Part shown: piece after piece, positions 39,901 to 54,900 of the stretch
Layout of the letters: the number at the start of each line of letters is the position of its first letter
Numbering within the stretch: position 1 is the stretch's first letter
Source of the DNA: Atrichornis clamosus
Taxonomy: Eukaryota > Chordata > Aves > Passeriformes > Menuridae
Reading direction: 5' to 3'
Length of the DNA stretch: 64,000 nt
Assembly (NCBI GenBank): GCA_013400975.1
Contig: WBMZ01009450.1
Coordinates: 1 to 64,000, forward strand
Made by a program: the position numbers and the translations under genes
The notes under the pieces: model-generated
What the model was told of the DNA's origin: nothing
Databases searched by the model: none
The model's input: the letters and a program-made list of their open reading frames with translations, nothing else

Positions 39901-42900
39901 AGTTTTCTCTCAGTTGTCTGTCAGCAGGCAGATGGGGCAACGTGCATGATTTATGTGAGTGCTTTAGCATGAAGTTTTCACTACAGCGTTTTGAAAAGAT
40001 TGTGTCTTTTTATACACTGTAGCTTTCTCATGACCTAACGCGTTTAAAGGAGCATTATGAAAAAAAGATGAAAGATTTGATGGCAAACACTGTGGGAGCA
40101 GTAGAGATTCAGCAACTAAAGCAAAAACATGAGCTGAAGGTAGTGTAGTTGATTTTTGTAACTAGCTACATTTAAATAAGTTATTTTCCAACACAGACAA
40201 GGTTGTCTTTTAATAATAGCTTCAAAAACTGGACAATAATTGTATGAAATTAATTCCAAATGTGCTGAATTTTTATTACACAAAGACTATAATATTGCTA
40301 TAGTCTTAAAAATACTTTATCAAGGAGCTTTTCTCATGCTTACTTTTAATGTTAACAGTCTCAGAAAATGAGATAGGGCATTGTCTTTCCTTGCTGACTG
40401 ATGCCCTTATCCCAGTGTGTGAGGCAGGTGTACAACCCCAGTGCCTCTCTGAGACCTGGATGAGCTCCATGAGGCTAGCCTGGCCCTGGATCTTCAGCCA
40501 CACAGAATCAAATTGGGAGTCAGAATCACCTTCCTCTCCATTCTGAATGGAGTCAGTATGAAAAGGCTGGGTTTTTGCTAAAAGCTTCATCTCAAACCCA
40601 GAAATTGCCTGATTGCAGCAAGACAGCTTTGTTTGTGTTCTGACAGTAGTGGGGAGTTTTTGTTGTGGTGACATTTTGGGAAAGAAAAAGTATAAAGCAG
40701 GTTTTTCGATAAACATTTTCTGGCAAAACAGCACTTCTTTGTTTTGTTTTGCTTTTTTCCCCGTGAAATTTCATTTGGCTGTAGTAGTGTACTATAAGGT
40801 TATGGAATTCTTAATTAAATCAACGTGTTTCTTCAGTGAATTAAATTATTAGTTGTAACATTTTCTTCATAACAGTGTTTGTTTAAGAATACAGTTAATA
40901 TGTAACTGAGTCTAGGGGATTATCTTTAGGTCAGAAATACTTTGGAAGAGTTATTGGGACATTGGAAGATGGACAAGACCCCTGGCCGTTAATGACCTGT
41001 GAGTAGTAGGTATTTGTTACATAACGTAAAGCTGAACATTTGAGACTATTTTGAGTTCATATGTTTGATGTGGAAGAGTTCTTAAGCATTTCTGCTATTT
41101 TAGACTTGCATACAGCATTGCCACAAAGTAAGTCCCTGTCTCCAGGTTTTATTTTATTATGAAATACAGGTGCTCACATCTGAGCTTTGATGGTTCTCTC
41201 TACTTATTTTATATTCATTTGACTTTGGACTATATTTATAACCTGAAAGTGTGCAGGTTCATGTGTTCCTATTACTCACTGAACATGTAGACTGTATTTT
41301 TTATCTTACAGATGCAAAAGCTTATGAGAGCTGCTAGAGAAGGTACCAAAGATGGACTCGAAAAGACAAAAGCAGCTGTGAAGAAGGGTCGTTCCTTCAT
41401 TAAGACAAAATCTTTCATTTCTCAAGGTATATGCCATTTCTTAGTGTTTCTCTTCGTTGCTTTCTTTAGTAATTTTTGAGAAAGAAAACAAATGACCTAG
41501 CAGGTTTTTGTATTGGGAGCTGGGAACTAGATGCAAGAATCAAATGTATATCAAAAATGTGTGATACAATAACTCAATTCAGATGACAGTATGGTCAATG
41601 CATGTTGAGTAGTTTTTTATGTTATATTTGGGGCAAGTACCTTAGTGACCTGAGAAACCTGAGGACCACAGAGAAGGGTCAACTTAACATCAAAAAGTCT
41701 CACCAAAGAGTGTCATAGATGCTATCTGGGTATTGGTAGATGGGAGTATGGAAATGGTGTTAAGTTACTGTCATGGTATAGCTCCACCCAACAGCCAGGC
41801 CCCACACAGCTTCTTGCTCACTCCCCCACCAACAGGACTGGGGAGAGAATTAGAAGGCTAAGAGTGAGAACTTGTGGGCTAAGATAAAGACAGTTTAAAT
41901 AGGGAACACAAAAGCCACGCACACAAGCAGAGGAACTAGTTCACTGCTTCCCAAGGACAGGCAGGTGTTCAGCCATCCCCGGGAGAGCAGTGCCCCATCA
42001 CATGCAACAGTTACTTGGGAAGACAAATGCCATGACTCCAGTGTCCTCCCCTTCCTCCTTTTTCCCCCCACTTTATATACTAAGCTTGATGTCACATGGT
42101 CTGGAGTATCCTTCTGGTCAGTTTGGGTCACCTGTCCTGGCTGTGTCTCCTCCCAACATCTCATGCACCCTAGCCCTCTGGTCAGCCTGGTAGTATGAAA
42201 AGCAGAAAAGGCCTTGGCTCTGCGTAGGCCTTGCTCAGCAATAACAAAAACATCTCTATATTATCAACCCTGTGTTCAGCACAAATCCAAAACACACCGC
42301 CATACCACCACTGGGAAGAAAATTAATTCTACCTCAGCCAAAACCAACACAGTTACTAAATCTGTCCAGGTCTCTCCATCAAATAACTCCTGACTGTTAG
42401 GAGAACCTGCTGTTATGACATGGGTTTCAGTGGAGAAATAGTTGACTATTAAAAAAAATTCATCAATATCAAGGAGCAATGCTTTCTGTGCTTAAGAGTG
42501 GAAGTAGGGGAAAAGACTATTCTGCTTTATCAGTTTGATGATTTTTGACGAAAGCTGAGTTTGGGCTGGGAAAACAGAAAGTGGTCTAAAATCAAAAAGC
42601 CAGAAGTATTTGTGTTCCTTCTGTAGTTAAGAGTAAGTGACAGCCCTTTGTCATGAGCCTTAGCAGCAGCTGTCCACAGGTAATTTTTTCAAGAGATAGG
42701 TTGGCAGTAAATGAAACTAGTTTCTTCTTCAGGATAAGTCTGAGAGGTAATACATATTTCAGTTCAAGTTTCTGCCCAAAAATTAAATGGTAGTAACTTC
42801 AGAGCTTCTAAAACTACAATTTTAGGAAACTAAACCCACAGAACTGGAACAAAACATTTTTATTAAGTTAGGTAACAAAGTTGCATCTGTCTTTAAGGGC

Positions 42901-45900
42901 TAGGACACATCTTGCATCCCTGTCATGACCTCTAACTACTTGGGAATTTACTAAATTCACAGGTAGAATATAGAAAGGTACTTGCATAAACTTCAGTGAT
43001 CAAAAAATGTATCCTCAACTTCTTGCAGTTGCACCAGTGAAAATGGTGTTCAGGGCAGTGTTACAGTGGACCTTCTTACCTTGTTACAAAGTCCTTCTTA
43101 CATTTCTAGAGATTGGGTAGCAGACACAGTATATCTGTGGATGGTTGAATCCCATAACCACTTTCCAAATCAGCAGGGAGCTAGTGACAAATTTGTTAAC
43201 TAAACTCACTAATTTCTCCCAGCCATCAGATGTGCTTCCCTTACTTCTGTTTTTGTTCGAGATAGTTTCTCATACTGTTCTTTCTTTATGTCTCCTTTCC
43301 TTGTGTCTGCTTGTTTGGCTGGCTTTGTACTGCCACCTAGCACTGCACTTTGGTGGTGCTTTTTCAGTAAAACATACAGAGCAATGCAGAATTCCTCACT
43401 CCTTTCTGATGAAAGCAAACATTTTGGTGAATTTGGCTACTTTAGTTCAGTTATTGAAAGGTATATGGAATTTTTTTTATCTGGATCATATTATGGGTGT
43501 GTTCAGGTTCTTCTGAAGGATCATTTATTTTAAAACTGCTGGTCCTGGAGCTGCAGTGCTTTAATGTTAGTTGTTATATTCTGCCCTCTGGACAGCCCCA
43601 TTCTCCTGGCTGTGAGGAGGGAGTAGAGGTCAAGCAAAAGATGCATAGGCTGTCTCCTGCTGTGGGATTTTAGGATGCCTTTGAAAGATGTTCTGTATTA
43701 GAGCGCCTGTTGGTAGTGGGATTTATGTGATTTCACAGATGATACAAAAGTGCCATGAAATTTCTTTTGTTTGGTGAGTGAAAATGTATAATTACTGTGC
43801 TTGGATAATAGGATTTTCACTTTTTTGGGTTTGTTTTGTTTTTTTCTTCTTTCAATCTGTGTGTAGGAGTTGACATTTTGGTTATTTAATTGTAGATCAT
43901 AGATCATCATATCTGGAAGAAGAAGAGCTAAATTTATTTATTGACGTGGATTGTATGCATACAGAGGCAATTATGACTCCTATGCCTGAAGGATTATCAC
44001 AGCAGCAGGTAGTAGGCTTTTGGGAAATACGGTCTTCTGCCACTTTCTTCTCTCCTCCTTGTCTACACCAGTGGCTCTTAGGTGCCTTTGCTCTTCAAAC
44101 ATATAGGTATTTAACTTAAGCGGACATCAAATTCAGAACTGAAGGAGTAGTTTTTTGAAAATTGGTGTGTGTAGGTGTAGTTGCATCAGTCCTGAATTCA
44201 CCCAGAGATGGAAAATGCTGGTTTGCATATGATCTGTAATAATGATACTGTTTCACTACCTGAACATTTAAATGAAATATGATGGTTTTGAGTGAAAAAA
44301 AAAAAGAGATCAAAAGCATTTTTATTGCGTCAGAAGACATTGCTCCAGGTGCTTTGGGATTTCCATTTTAAATGTAGAAAATATCCTGTTTGCTCTCTGA
44401 ATCTGAAAGTTCTTCTTGGTTAAAAAAAACTTGCCCCCTAAAGTCAAGTCTGCAGAAGAATATATTTTGTTGTTCTCCACCTCAAACTCTATAGTCACTA
44501 TGGAAATCACTTCAAAAATAACTTAAATCAGCATCAGTTAGAAATTTCGACCGAAAATAAATCTTGTGGGTTCTTGTTACTGTATTGTTGTGACAGCTAA
44601 TAACTATATGAGAGTTTTTAGCTTCTTGTGATGTCAAGTCATGAGTTAGTTGGTCAGTACCTTTAGAAAATGAGAAAAAAACCAAACTAAGGGGCAGTTG
44701 AGGAGAGTGGTACATGTTCTTTTTGTTTTATTTGGGTGTTGTTTACTTTTCTCATGTGTTTAACACAGGGAAGTGCTAATCTTGTAACAATATAACTACC
44801 AAACTGTGTTATGTTACTGTAAGATTTTTTTGTAGTGTGAGGATTCAGCATCAGTCTGAATGCTGTCTTTTCTTTCTTTCCAAATAGGAATTTGAGTTTC
44901 ACTGGGATGTTTTTGTAGGTCATTATTAATAAGTTTACTCTCTTTTTGCAAAAAACCCCAGAGTGCTTGTAGTTGGAACAAACTAGTAATAGTTGTGTAA
45001 GCCATGATATATGCTGCTCTTCTGCCCAGGAAGAGCTGTCCAAGTGGGCAGGAATGGAGTTAGGAAAGCCAATGCTCAGCTGGAGCTAATGAGGTGTGAG
45101 GGGCGACAGTGAAGAATTTATTATATGTGCACTGGCAAGAAAAGGAAGCTGAGAAAAACATGATACACTTCTTGGTGGGGCAGGGACCTAGTGAGAAAGG
45201 GTCAAGACTGAGGTAGTACCCTTGGCCTCAGATTTTACTTGTGAGGTTTGTCCTCAGGACTCAGCCCATAAACCCAGAGGCAGGTCCTCTTGGGGTGAAG
45301 CCTAATGTACATTTGGGGGAACTGAGGCCATTTGGACATAGAGGTGTCTGTGGGACCAGATGGGATGGATTTAAAGATGCTGCGGGTAAGGCCTTTCTCA
45401 GTCATCTAAGATCACAGTGATCAGAAGACTGGGAAGAAGTGTCCCTTTTACCCATGAGGAGGAGAATCGAATCTGGCCTCACCTCAGTCCTAGCAAAAAT
45501 GGTGGAGCAATGCTCTTGGGAGCTGTGTCTGGGATCGGTAGGACAGGAGGGTGAGTGGGAACAGTCAGCACAGATGGACCAGAGTCCCTTTGTGCCTGAC
45601 CAGCTTGAGCCCCTTTGAGGTGATTGGCTTGTGGGCAGAGGGGAGCATAGTGCCTTTCTCTGCCTTAGCAGGGCTTTCAGCAGTCTCCTAAATACTCCTG
45701 TGCCTTTGTAGGTGAGATACAGTCTGTATGGGTGGACTAAAAGGTGGGTGGAAAATAGGTGAGGACACCATGCTCAATGCAGTCCACAGTACAGAGTCCA
45801 GCGGTGGTCAGTGTTAGTGCTGTCCCTCAGGAGCAGATACGGGCCCGTGGCATTTAATGCCTGTGTGAGTGATCTGGATGCCAGCTGCAGTGCACATCTG

Positions 45901-48900
45901 GAGGTTACACAAACTGGAGGGGTGCAGCAGGTGTGTGTGGGAGGTTGGCTGCTGGCCAGCGGGATTCTGGTGGGCTGGGGTGCACGGAAACACCAGAGCA
46001 GCTCAGCGGGGCCAGCACAGCTCTGGCTGTGGGAGGGGCTCGCAACCCTGGGCACCCCGACCCAGGACCCCCTTCCAGCCCAGCTGCCCTGTGACGGCAG
46101 TGCTGCTCTGTGGATGTGCTGGCTTCAAACAGCAGGTGGCATGATGGCTTCTGTTTAAATCCTGGTGCCCGCAAGTACTGGGGCTGGGGCTCATCTCTAT
46201 TGCAGTAACCTGTAACCATTATTAAGTATTCATTTTGTGTATTATAGAGCCTGACATTTTTATTTCTACAGATGTTTATTCTTTTTAGAAGAATGAACTG
46301 TGACTAAAAGTAGGATTAGTATCCTTCACCAGAGCAGCTGATACACTTAACAAATAAGACACTGCTAAATCCATTCTAAACACAGATTAGACACAACTAA
46401 TTTTACTGTATATATCTTTAAGCAAAGCCTCAGATAATTTCGAGGTTCTTCTTTGAAATGGCAGTACTTGAAAGAAAATTCTTACATAACCTGCATTTAA
46501 TAATGCAAAATACAAGTATGGAGAATTTAAAGGCAGTCAGGGTGGATGAGGCGGGAGGCTGTGGGGTTCGTGAGCAGAAAGAAGCAAGCCTGAGATTTGA
46601 GTTTCATGGTCATTTAAGCTGGCTTAAAATGCAAAAGAAGCAGTTTTTCCTTCTCCTGTGGTTGCGGAAAGTTGTTTGATCCTGTCCCTGTGCTGTCCTC
46701 TCCCTCAGAGTCCCCCTTTTGAAAGCTCTGGGATGAGCTGGATTAGGAAGTGGATTTGGGTGGAAACAAATCCTTATAACCAGCAAGAAATTGAATCGAC
46801 AGCAAGAAGCTTAAATTCTAAACCAGACTGGTTCCCCAGTCCTTCCTGTCCTGTCACCCACACGTGCATACAAAGGGCATTTCAGCTGAATTACAGGAGC
46901 AGAAGGTGGAGAAGGAGGTGTGATAAATAGCTTATAGTTTGTTAACATGAAATACGGTAGCATTTCCTGAAGCTGTTACAGCTCTGTCAATGCATATAAA
47001 TATAGATGAGATGGGAGTTTTCACTTATGCGTGGTAATGCCCAAAAGAGAATGCTGACTTGGATACTTTCTCACTGGTACAGTTTATATGGCCTTACCTT
47101 TAAAAGGCAATTAGTATTTGCTTGTTAGACTTTCATGTTCCTCCTAATACATTTATAAAACATATTAAAAAATAAATTTTAATACTGATTTTTGAAAACT
47201 TGTTACCTATTTTGTTGCAGCAATTCACTGAAATAGCCAACATCATCTTATACCTATGATTGTTTCCATTAATGCCTACATTTATACATCTAAAGTTCAT
47301 AGGATTATAGACTATCCTGAGTTGGAAGGGTCTCATTAGGTCATTGAAGTCCAACTGCTGGCCCTGCACAGGACAGCCCTAAAAATTGCACCATATGCCT
47401 GAGAGCATTGTTCAAATGCCAAAGTTAAAATACAAGTTTAAAAAGTAAAGCTTGGAAATTGCAGCAGTCAGAAAGAAATTATAGATCTAGATACAATAAT
47501 TGTTGTGTTCTTTAAAATAAGTAGTTTTAGAGTAATAGTAAATTGAATTACTTTTGAAGAGGTACAGTGTTATTTTATTGCACTTCAATATTGAAATTGC
47601 ATTGTTTTTCTCTTGTTTTATTAATGTGAGAATTTTATCGTCACCATTTCCAACTACTTCTAATGTGTTACCTGATTAGAGCTTTGGACAAAACTTCTTT
47701 GTTTCAACAGGTTGTGAGAAGATATATTTTGGGCTCTGTAGTTGACAGTGAGAAGAATTACGTGGATGCTCTCAAAAGAATCCTGGAGGTACCTTAATAT
47801 CTTTTGCATTTTTAAACTTTGAAAATTTGAAAAATAATCATATCCTTCTATAATCTGTTGTATAATTTGTACAGATTTTGCTACAGATGCTTCATGCCAA
47901 ATGTTCAGTGATTTTGTGTGTATGTGTGTGTATGTACTGTTATGTAAGTTGTTTTTTTCTGTTTGTAGAAGTCCATTTTTTTGTTTGTTTAAATCAATTT
48001 GCTTTTTTTTTCCCTGCAGCAATATGAGAAGCCCCTTTCAGATATGGAACCAAAATTACTGAGTGAAAGAAAACTTAAAATGGTCTTCTATCGAATTAAG
48101 GAAATTCTTCAGTGCCATTCAATGTTTCAGATTGCACTGGCGAGCCGTGTATCTGAGTGGGACTCTGTTGAAATGATCGGTGATGTCTTTGTTGCTTCAG
48201 TAAGGAAACGTGTCAGAACAGATAATCTCTTTTTATTTTAGTCTAGTTTTTCCATCTCCATATCTTTCTTTCTAACTTAACTGCTTTATTCCTGTATTTT
48301 CCAATGCCTGTGGCAGCTGTCAGAGTATGTATGTATTTACCATCCTGATAAGGAAACTGACACCAACACATGTCTTTGGCTTGGTTGGCAGACGTGAAAG
48401 GATTGTGAGCAAAGTTTTCAGGCTGTGATTAATCTTTCAGACATTTAAGTAAATGGTTTCTTTTTATGAGAAATTAAGAAATTAAGAACAATTTATTTTT
48501 ATGAGAAATTAAGGTGAGATTGAGACTCAGCATCTCTTAAAAAATAGATAGTCATACATAGTAGTTTGTAAGTAGGAAGAAACCATGGTATGTAAGGTCC
48601 TGAATTCCTGAGTTTGAATTGAGCTGGGAAACTGATAAAGAGTATTTGTAAAACATTATCCCATCATTAATGGAAGTCCATTCAGTAAAGGACTGAATTA
48701 GCTACAGCTTTAAATTACAGAAAACAAGAAGTGGCCTTGGTTGATAGAAAGACATTGTTCCCACCTGAATGTGTGGCTGGAAAAGGCTGCCATCTTTCTG
48801 GCTTGAGTCCTTTGTTTTGTTGTCACCCAGGTGCTGGAAATAATTACATTTTCATGTCTGCTGTTAGAGAGCTGGGATCTGATCACAGTTCATCCAAATT

Positions 48901-51900
48901 GAAACAGTTACTAAAAATTTGCTCTTCAAAACAAACCTCTCTTGTTTTGACTGAAACAAGTTAGGTAGGGTTAATGAGACCAGCTCTGCAAAAGAGGGAT
49001 AACATCTTTAAGAAGGCAATGGGCAGTGATCTTACCCTTCCCATGACTGTTTGCAGGCTAGACAATCAGTCTGATTTTTTGGAAAGTCCTTACTAACTGA
49101 AGTCAGTGCATGAAGGCCCCGGCTCACCTAATCTGGAAGACAGGCAGCAGTGAGATGATCAGGGGATCTCAGCTGTTGCTCTGAATTTCAGTGGATGCTC
49201 TTAGCTTGCCCATAGTCACAGAATCACAGAATTAACTAGGTTGGAAAAGACCTTTGAGATCACCAAGTCCAACCTATGACCTAACACCACCTTATCAGCT
49301 AGTCCTCAGGTTCAGCCCTAGTGTTCTAGCCAAGATGAAGCAATTTCAGTAAATATATTTATTGTAATTCACAACTGTTACATTTTTACATTTCCAACCG
49401 GTCTCCTGCAGAAATATTATTTTGGGTATCACCAGTATTTCTGTCTATTCAGCATTAGACCAAGCAAAGCCTTCCCTTCTGAGTGAGGCAAGTCCCTAAC
49501 AGTCAGAAGTCTGGATAGGTGTGCTTTCTTGTCTTTTGTATGCATAGTTAAGATTTGCCCTTTTTTCTTCTCCAGTTTTCTAAATCTATGGTATTGGATG
49601 CATACAGTGAATATGTAAACAACTTCAGTACAGCAGTAGGGATTCTCAAAAAGTCTTGTGCCACCAAACCTGCCTTTTTAGACTTCCTAAAGGTGAGTTC
49701 ATTCAATCTTAAGCAGCTGTGCATATGATATAAATAAAATATGAGTTATAAGTTAGGCGGAAATTTGACTCCTGATACTCTATATTATCTCACTTTTTAT
49801 GGACTTCAGGTTTATGTTTTATGAGTTTGGCATAAAAAATCTCCAGAGGATTCCCTTCCAGTATTGTATTTTCAGGATAATTACATGATGTTAGATCTAG
49901 GTTGTATTTTGAAGTGCACAGTAGTTTTGTTGTTGTTCAAATCAGTTTATTGATGTTTGCATTACTGTACTTGGCAAAACATTGGGATTCTTCCATATCA
50001 GGTCAGCTTCAAATAATAGTTCACCATCTGAAGCCACTTTTTATTTGGAATTTATTTTAAATCTAATTTGTTTAGTATTGTGAAGAGTAGTGTAACTGGA
50101 TTTCCATTCCACAATAATTTCCTAGTATTTTGAGGATCGTGTTTCTGGTTTGGGGTTGAAATTGGTGATTTTTGTGCAGAATTCATGCTGCCCTGATGCA
50201 TACAGTGCTTGTGATGATGTGTATGGAGAGGCTGGTACATGCAGTGGAAGTGCTGTGAATCCCTCGGGTTGACACCTGACAGAGGGTACACAGAATCCAT
50301 TGCAAGGCTTTTAGGCTGTCTGTGATACTGCTGAGAGGCTGAAAGCTCCGCTTGTCCCATTCCACAAGAGTCCTGGATTGAGTTGTGCCTCTCAGAGCTG
50401 TCACCCTGTCAGGTCTGTTGCAGTGGTCTACCCAACGCTGAAATTGGGTGCCTACTGCATCTTTAGGTTGCCTGGAGAAGGGTGCAGGGGTTTGTCTTCA
50501 GATCTTAAAATTAACTGACAGCTTTTTGGAGTGTGGCCAACACTATGCAGGATGCTACTCTGGAAGCCTTAATCATGATGAAGATCACACTCTCTAGTGA
50601 GCATGTACTCACTTCATACTTCTCCCACTGTTAAAAGCGTGGTTTTCCAATAGAGACATAATCCACACCTCTCATCACTGCTTGTCAGTGCCACACTGGT
50701 TCTGCTTAGAGAACCACAGCCAAACTCTGATGACAGGTGACATTTCTATACCTTTCCTTTATTGTTTGCCCACCAGCAATGGAGATCAGAATCTTCACTA
50801 CTGCTGTTCGGAAAAAAATAGATATTTGTGGAGATAACTATGGAAATAAAATGTTGTGAAGCTGATACCTGTAGCAATAAATAGCAATTTAAGCACAACA
50901 CCAGTTTAACATTGTTTAGGTTTGCATTGGTTTTAGTATTGAGTATTTTCTCTATTTTTGCTATTTGTGGCCATTTCTGGCTTTTCTGCAAATGCAAATG
51001 AAATATGTCTGGTTTTGTCTGCCATTCCTGGTAACCGAAATAATGGATTCTTAAATTTTTCTTTCCAAATGTAAATCAACATTTTTTCCTTAGTTTCTTC
51101 TGATAAAGAAGATTAAAATCTGTTTGCATAGCTCTGAGATTATGATGTTGTCTGTAGATTTCCTCTTAAAAACCCATAGATAATTAGAGATTTATAGTCT
51201 CTTAGCCCCAAGGAATAGAACAGCAATAATAAATTACAGACTATAAATCAACAGATCACTTACATTTTTTACATTTAAGTCAAATGTTTCAGTGTACTGC
51301 TTATGTAAGAAGCAGCACTGTGCTCTTATCAATACGTGTAGGTGCTGCATTGCTGGTGTGGCTTTAGACCAGGTGTATTTATTCAAGGAGGAGATTTCAG
51401 TTCAGTGACAAGCCATCATTTTGATAGTGATGGGGTTTTTAAACAGGTTTAATATTTTTGAATTAAATCTTTATAGTAAATGGTATATTTATAGTCCTAC
51501 TATTATAATTAATGTAAACAATGTAGAAGAACTTTTAGGAAATGTTTTCCTTTCATTCTGTAGCTGATGGAAATGTGCTCATGGTAGTAAACGTGGCTTT
51601 CTTGCATTGCAGCAGTGTCAGGAGTCAAGCCCTGATCGCATTACACTGTATGGTTTAATGATGAAACCTATCCAGCGTTTTCCACAGTTCATTCTACTGT
51701 TGCAGGTAAATAGTATTTACCAAAGGGAGGCTCCTCTTGGGTTCTTGTGTGGTTTACCTTTGGGATTACATGGTAGCTGTCTTCTGCTAGAGGAGCATGC
51801 TGCAGTGGAAGCGTCCACTAGATCATGGGGAAATAAAGAAAAAATTTCAGTGCTTTAAACATGCTGATCTCATAGTCTGATTGCAGGGACAGGCAGTAAG

Positions 51901-54900
51901 GACACTGCAGGAAAATCCTGGTAAATAGATTTACTATAGATTACTTGCTAAGTAAGATACAGCTTTTAAGTCACTTTCTAGTAAAGGTGTAGTTCAAATG
52001 TGCTACTTACTCATATCAGTTTGTTAGCTAATAACACTTCAAAACATGACTGAACTTTGTGGCATTACTTTACATTTAAGGAAGAAACAAGGGGGTTAAA
52101 TTCATGCCTTGGATAGCTTAGAATATATGTGGGATGCAGAACAGCAGCACACTCTCTGCCTGCTTGGCTCACGGGACCTGCTAGAGTATGTTGCAACTTC
52201 CTTTTGATCTGCAGTGTCTTGTTTTTCTACCCATGGAAACCGTGGATTTGACAGGAGTCCTTGGGTCTTAACAGTCATTCAAGTTATTACAGGAAGAGCA
52301 CAGCTCCCCAGTATAGACCAATTTACACTGTTTGTGACTCCTTCCAGACCACAGCAGATGTACCCCAGTGAGCACCATGTGTTAGCTGTGTTTTGCAGGT
52401 GCCGCAGAGGAGGACAGGCTCTGGGATGCGGGTCTGGGAATTACTGTGGGTAAAGCAGCAGAGTAATCGTGGGGGAAACGTGTGGGTTAGGAAGCCATGG
52501 GTGAGAATTTTTAAGGTAGCAGCAGCAATGAAGTTTATTGTGACAGGAAGACAGAAAGAATATATAGGGATTTTTAAGTGCTGTGGGAAAGGAGACAAAG
52601 TATCATTCAAACTGTTCCTACTGTATACCTACAAAAGAGAAAGACTTTGAGGACCTGTTGTGACCTAAATGAAGTAATGTCTCCTACTTTAGGATGAGCA
52701 TACTGTCCATGTTTTAATGAGGAATAATAACAGTAGTAAAGATAATACAGTATTATCATGACAGTAAATATCAGAAAAGTTTCATTTTAAATAATTGTTT
52801 ACAGACACACACATATTATAATATAATCCTGATTGCCAGATTAATATTATGTTTCTTCTCTGTAATTTCATTCTTTAAATAAGCTGTATGTGATCCCATT
52901 CAGTATCTTTTTTAAGAATTATCAAGATATTCAGGAAGGTAAGCAGTGTGCTATCTGAATATTCATTAGGTGTTTATTTGCCTTATTCTTTAGTAGTACT
53001 CAAGTATAGAATGTAGTTGTAACTGTACATCCTGTAATCTTTTAACTTGACTGAAATTAAATCTGATTTTTGTTTTGTTTTATAATTACCCCTTTAGGAT
53101 ATGTTGAAGAACACTAATAAAGGACATCCTGACAGATTACCTCTACAGATGGCTCTTACAGAACTCGAGACACTGGCAGAGAAGTTAAATGAAAGGAAAA
53201 GGGATGCAGATCAGCGCTGTGAAATAAAACAAATAGCAAAAGCAATGAATGAACGTTATCTGAACAAAGTAAGTAAAGTAGGAAAGTATGATGGAAATGG
53301 AAGAATCAGTTTCTGGACCTTGAGCAGTCTCTAAAGCAGAGACCAAAGAGACACCTATGTTTTTTTCTCTGTAGAGCTCAACCACATGGGGTCATTCCTA
53401 GTGGTAGATGTGAAATGTGACCTACCTGTGGGACTGAAGAGGCTTGCTGGTTAAAGCACTGTGTGCTGGAGTGGGCAACATCCTGAAATAGCCTCAGCAG
53501 TATTAGTGTTCTGTGGCAGTGTAGAAAATAATAATAATATAAAGTCTCATGCATATGTTCTGTGTGGAAAAATTCAACTTTTAATTTATCCTAGAAGTGA
53601 GGAATTACTCCTGTGTAAAGGAAGGGACTACATCCTTATACAGCAGTGTTTTCAACTATGGAGTAGTTCAAGATGTTCTATTGAATGGGTCCAAAATCTC
53701 CCTTGTTTTAGGGAAAATCCCAGTCCATTTCATTCATGCATTTGCATCATACAGTGGAAGTGTCTGAAAAGAATTGTAGAAGACATTCAGTAAGAAGGAA
53801 GGAACAATCGTCTTCATTTCAATTTGTTAGTTGCTATCTGTACTGGGGATATATGTATGCTTATTTTATTTGTATGATGTTTCCTCCTTCCCCATGAAAT
53901 GGGGCATAAATGCTTCAATTATGGGTTTTGTGAAGTTACAGGTTATTATACTTTGTACTCTTTCTGGGAAGAAGTAATAGGGATGTGCTAAAGGAATGGG
54001 GGTTTTTTTGGTGATGCATAAAAGCAAAACTTTTAGGAAAGCAATAATCAACAAGAACATGCTTGTTTTAAGCTATTTTTCAGGAATAGAATACTAAATT
54101 TAGTCATACTGAAACAGTATTCTCATTCTCAGTGCGTTAGAAGATGAATTCAGACATTTTGCTTTCTTTTCTAGTTGTTATACTCCTGCTTCTTGAAGTA
54201 GCTACTAATCATCTGCAAATAGTTAAGGACACAGAATGTGCTTTTGAAGAGGTGCCCCAGCTTTCATTTTGCCAGTTGATATGGAATACAAAATTTTGTG
54301 TGTTATGCGATGGGGGATGAATTGATATATATGTGGGTAGTCACTCCAAATCTCACAGGGTCCTGCAGGCTTTGTGTGTTAATATCACAGAATCACAGGA
54401 TACGCTGAGCTGGAAGGGACCCACACAGATCATAGAGTCCAACTCCTGGACATAGGACCACCCCAGAAAGTCACACCATGTGTCTGAGAATATTGTCCAA
54501 ATGCTTCCTGAACTCTGTCAGGCTGGTGCTGTGACCACTTCCCTGAGGAGCCTGTTCCAGTGCCCAACCACCCTCTGGGTGAAGAACACTCCCCTTATGA
54601 GGAAGTTGTAACTCCAGTGAGGTCTCCCCTCATTCCCCTTCTCTCCAGGCTGAACAGACCAAGTGACCTCAACTGCTCCTCATGTGGCTTCCCCTCAAGG
54701 TCATTCCTCATCTTTGTTCCCCTCCTTTGGACACTGTAATAGTTTATTATCTTTTTTGTATTGTGGTGCCCCAAACTGCACACATGATTCAAGGTGAGGC
54801 CACCCCAGTGCAGAGCAGAGCGGGACAATCCCCTCCCTTGCCTGGCTGTTGGCTCTTCTGGGCCTGTAAATGTGCGTATACAATTTTGGAACAATGCCAG

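Larger units (their letters stand above)
36957..40022 (+). other. ARHGEF10: Intron 8 of ARHGEF10
   Basis: This 3.1-kb intron has a local GC-rich block (about 37540-37810) and an A/C-rich tract (38686-38760). The remainder is plain AT-rich sequence. The acceptor TCTTTTTATACACTGTAG has a purine-interrupted pyrimidine tract. Confidence 0.9.
44009..47710 (+). other. ARHGEF10: Intron 11 of ARHGEF10
   Basis: This 3.7-kb intron holds a sense CR1 ORF2 remnant (about 45040-45990) and an antisense CR1 3' fragment (47298-47420). The segment 45990-46180 is GC-rich and may be more decayed repeat. The acceptor is TTCTTTGTTTCAACAG. Confidence 0.9.

Noticed and set aside
40306..40734. 142-codon minus-strand open frame in intron 9
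   Set aside because: No domain was recognised, and it sits between two verified exons with no sign of a separate gene. I could not identify it as a repeat either, so it is left unassigned.
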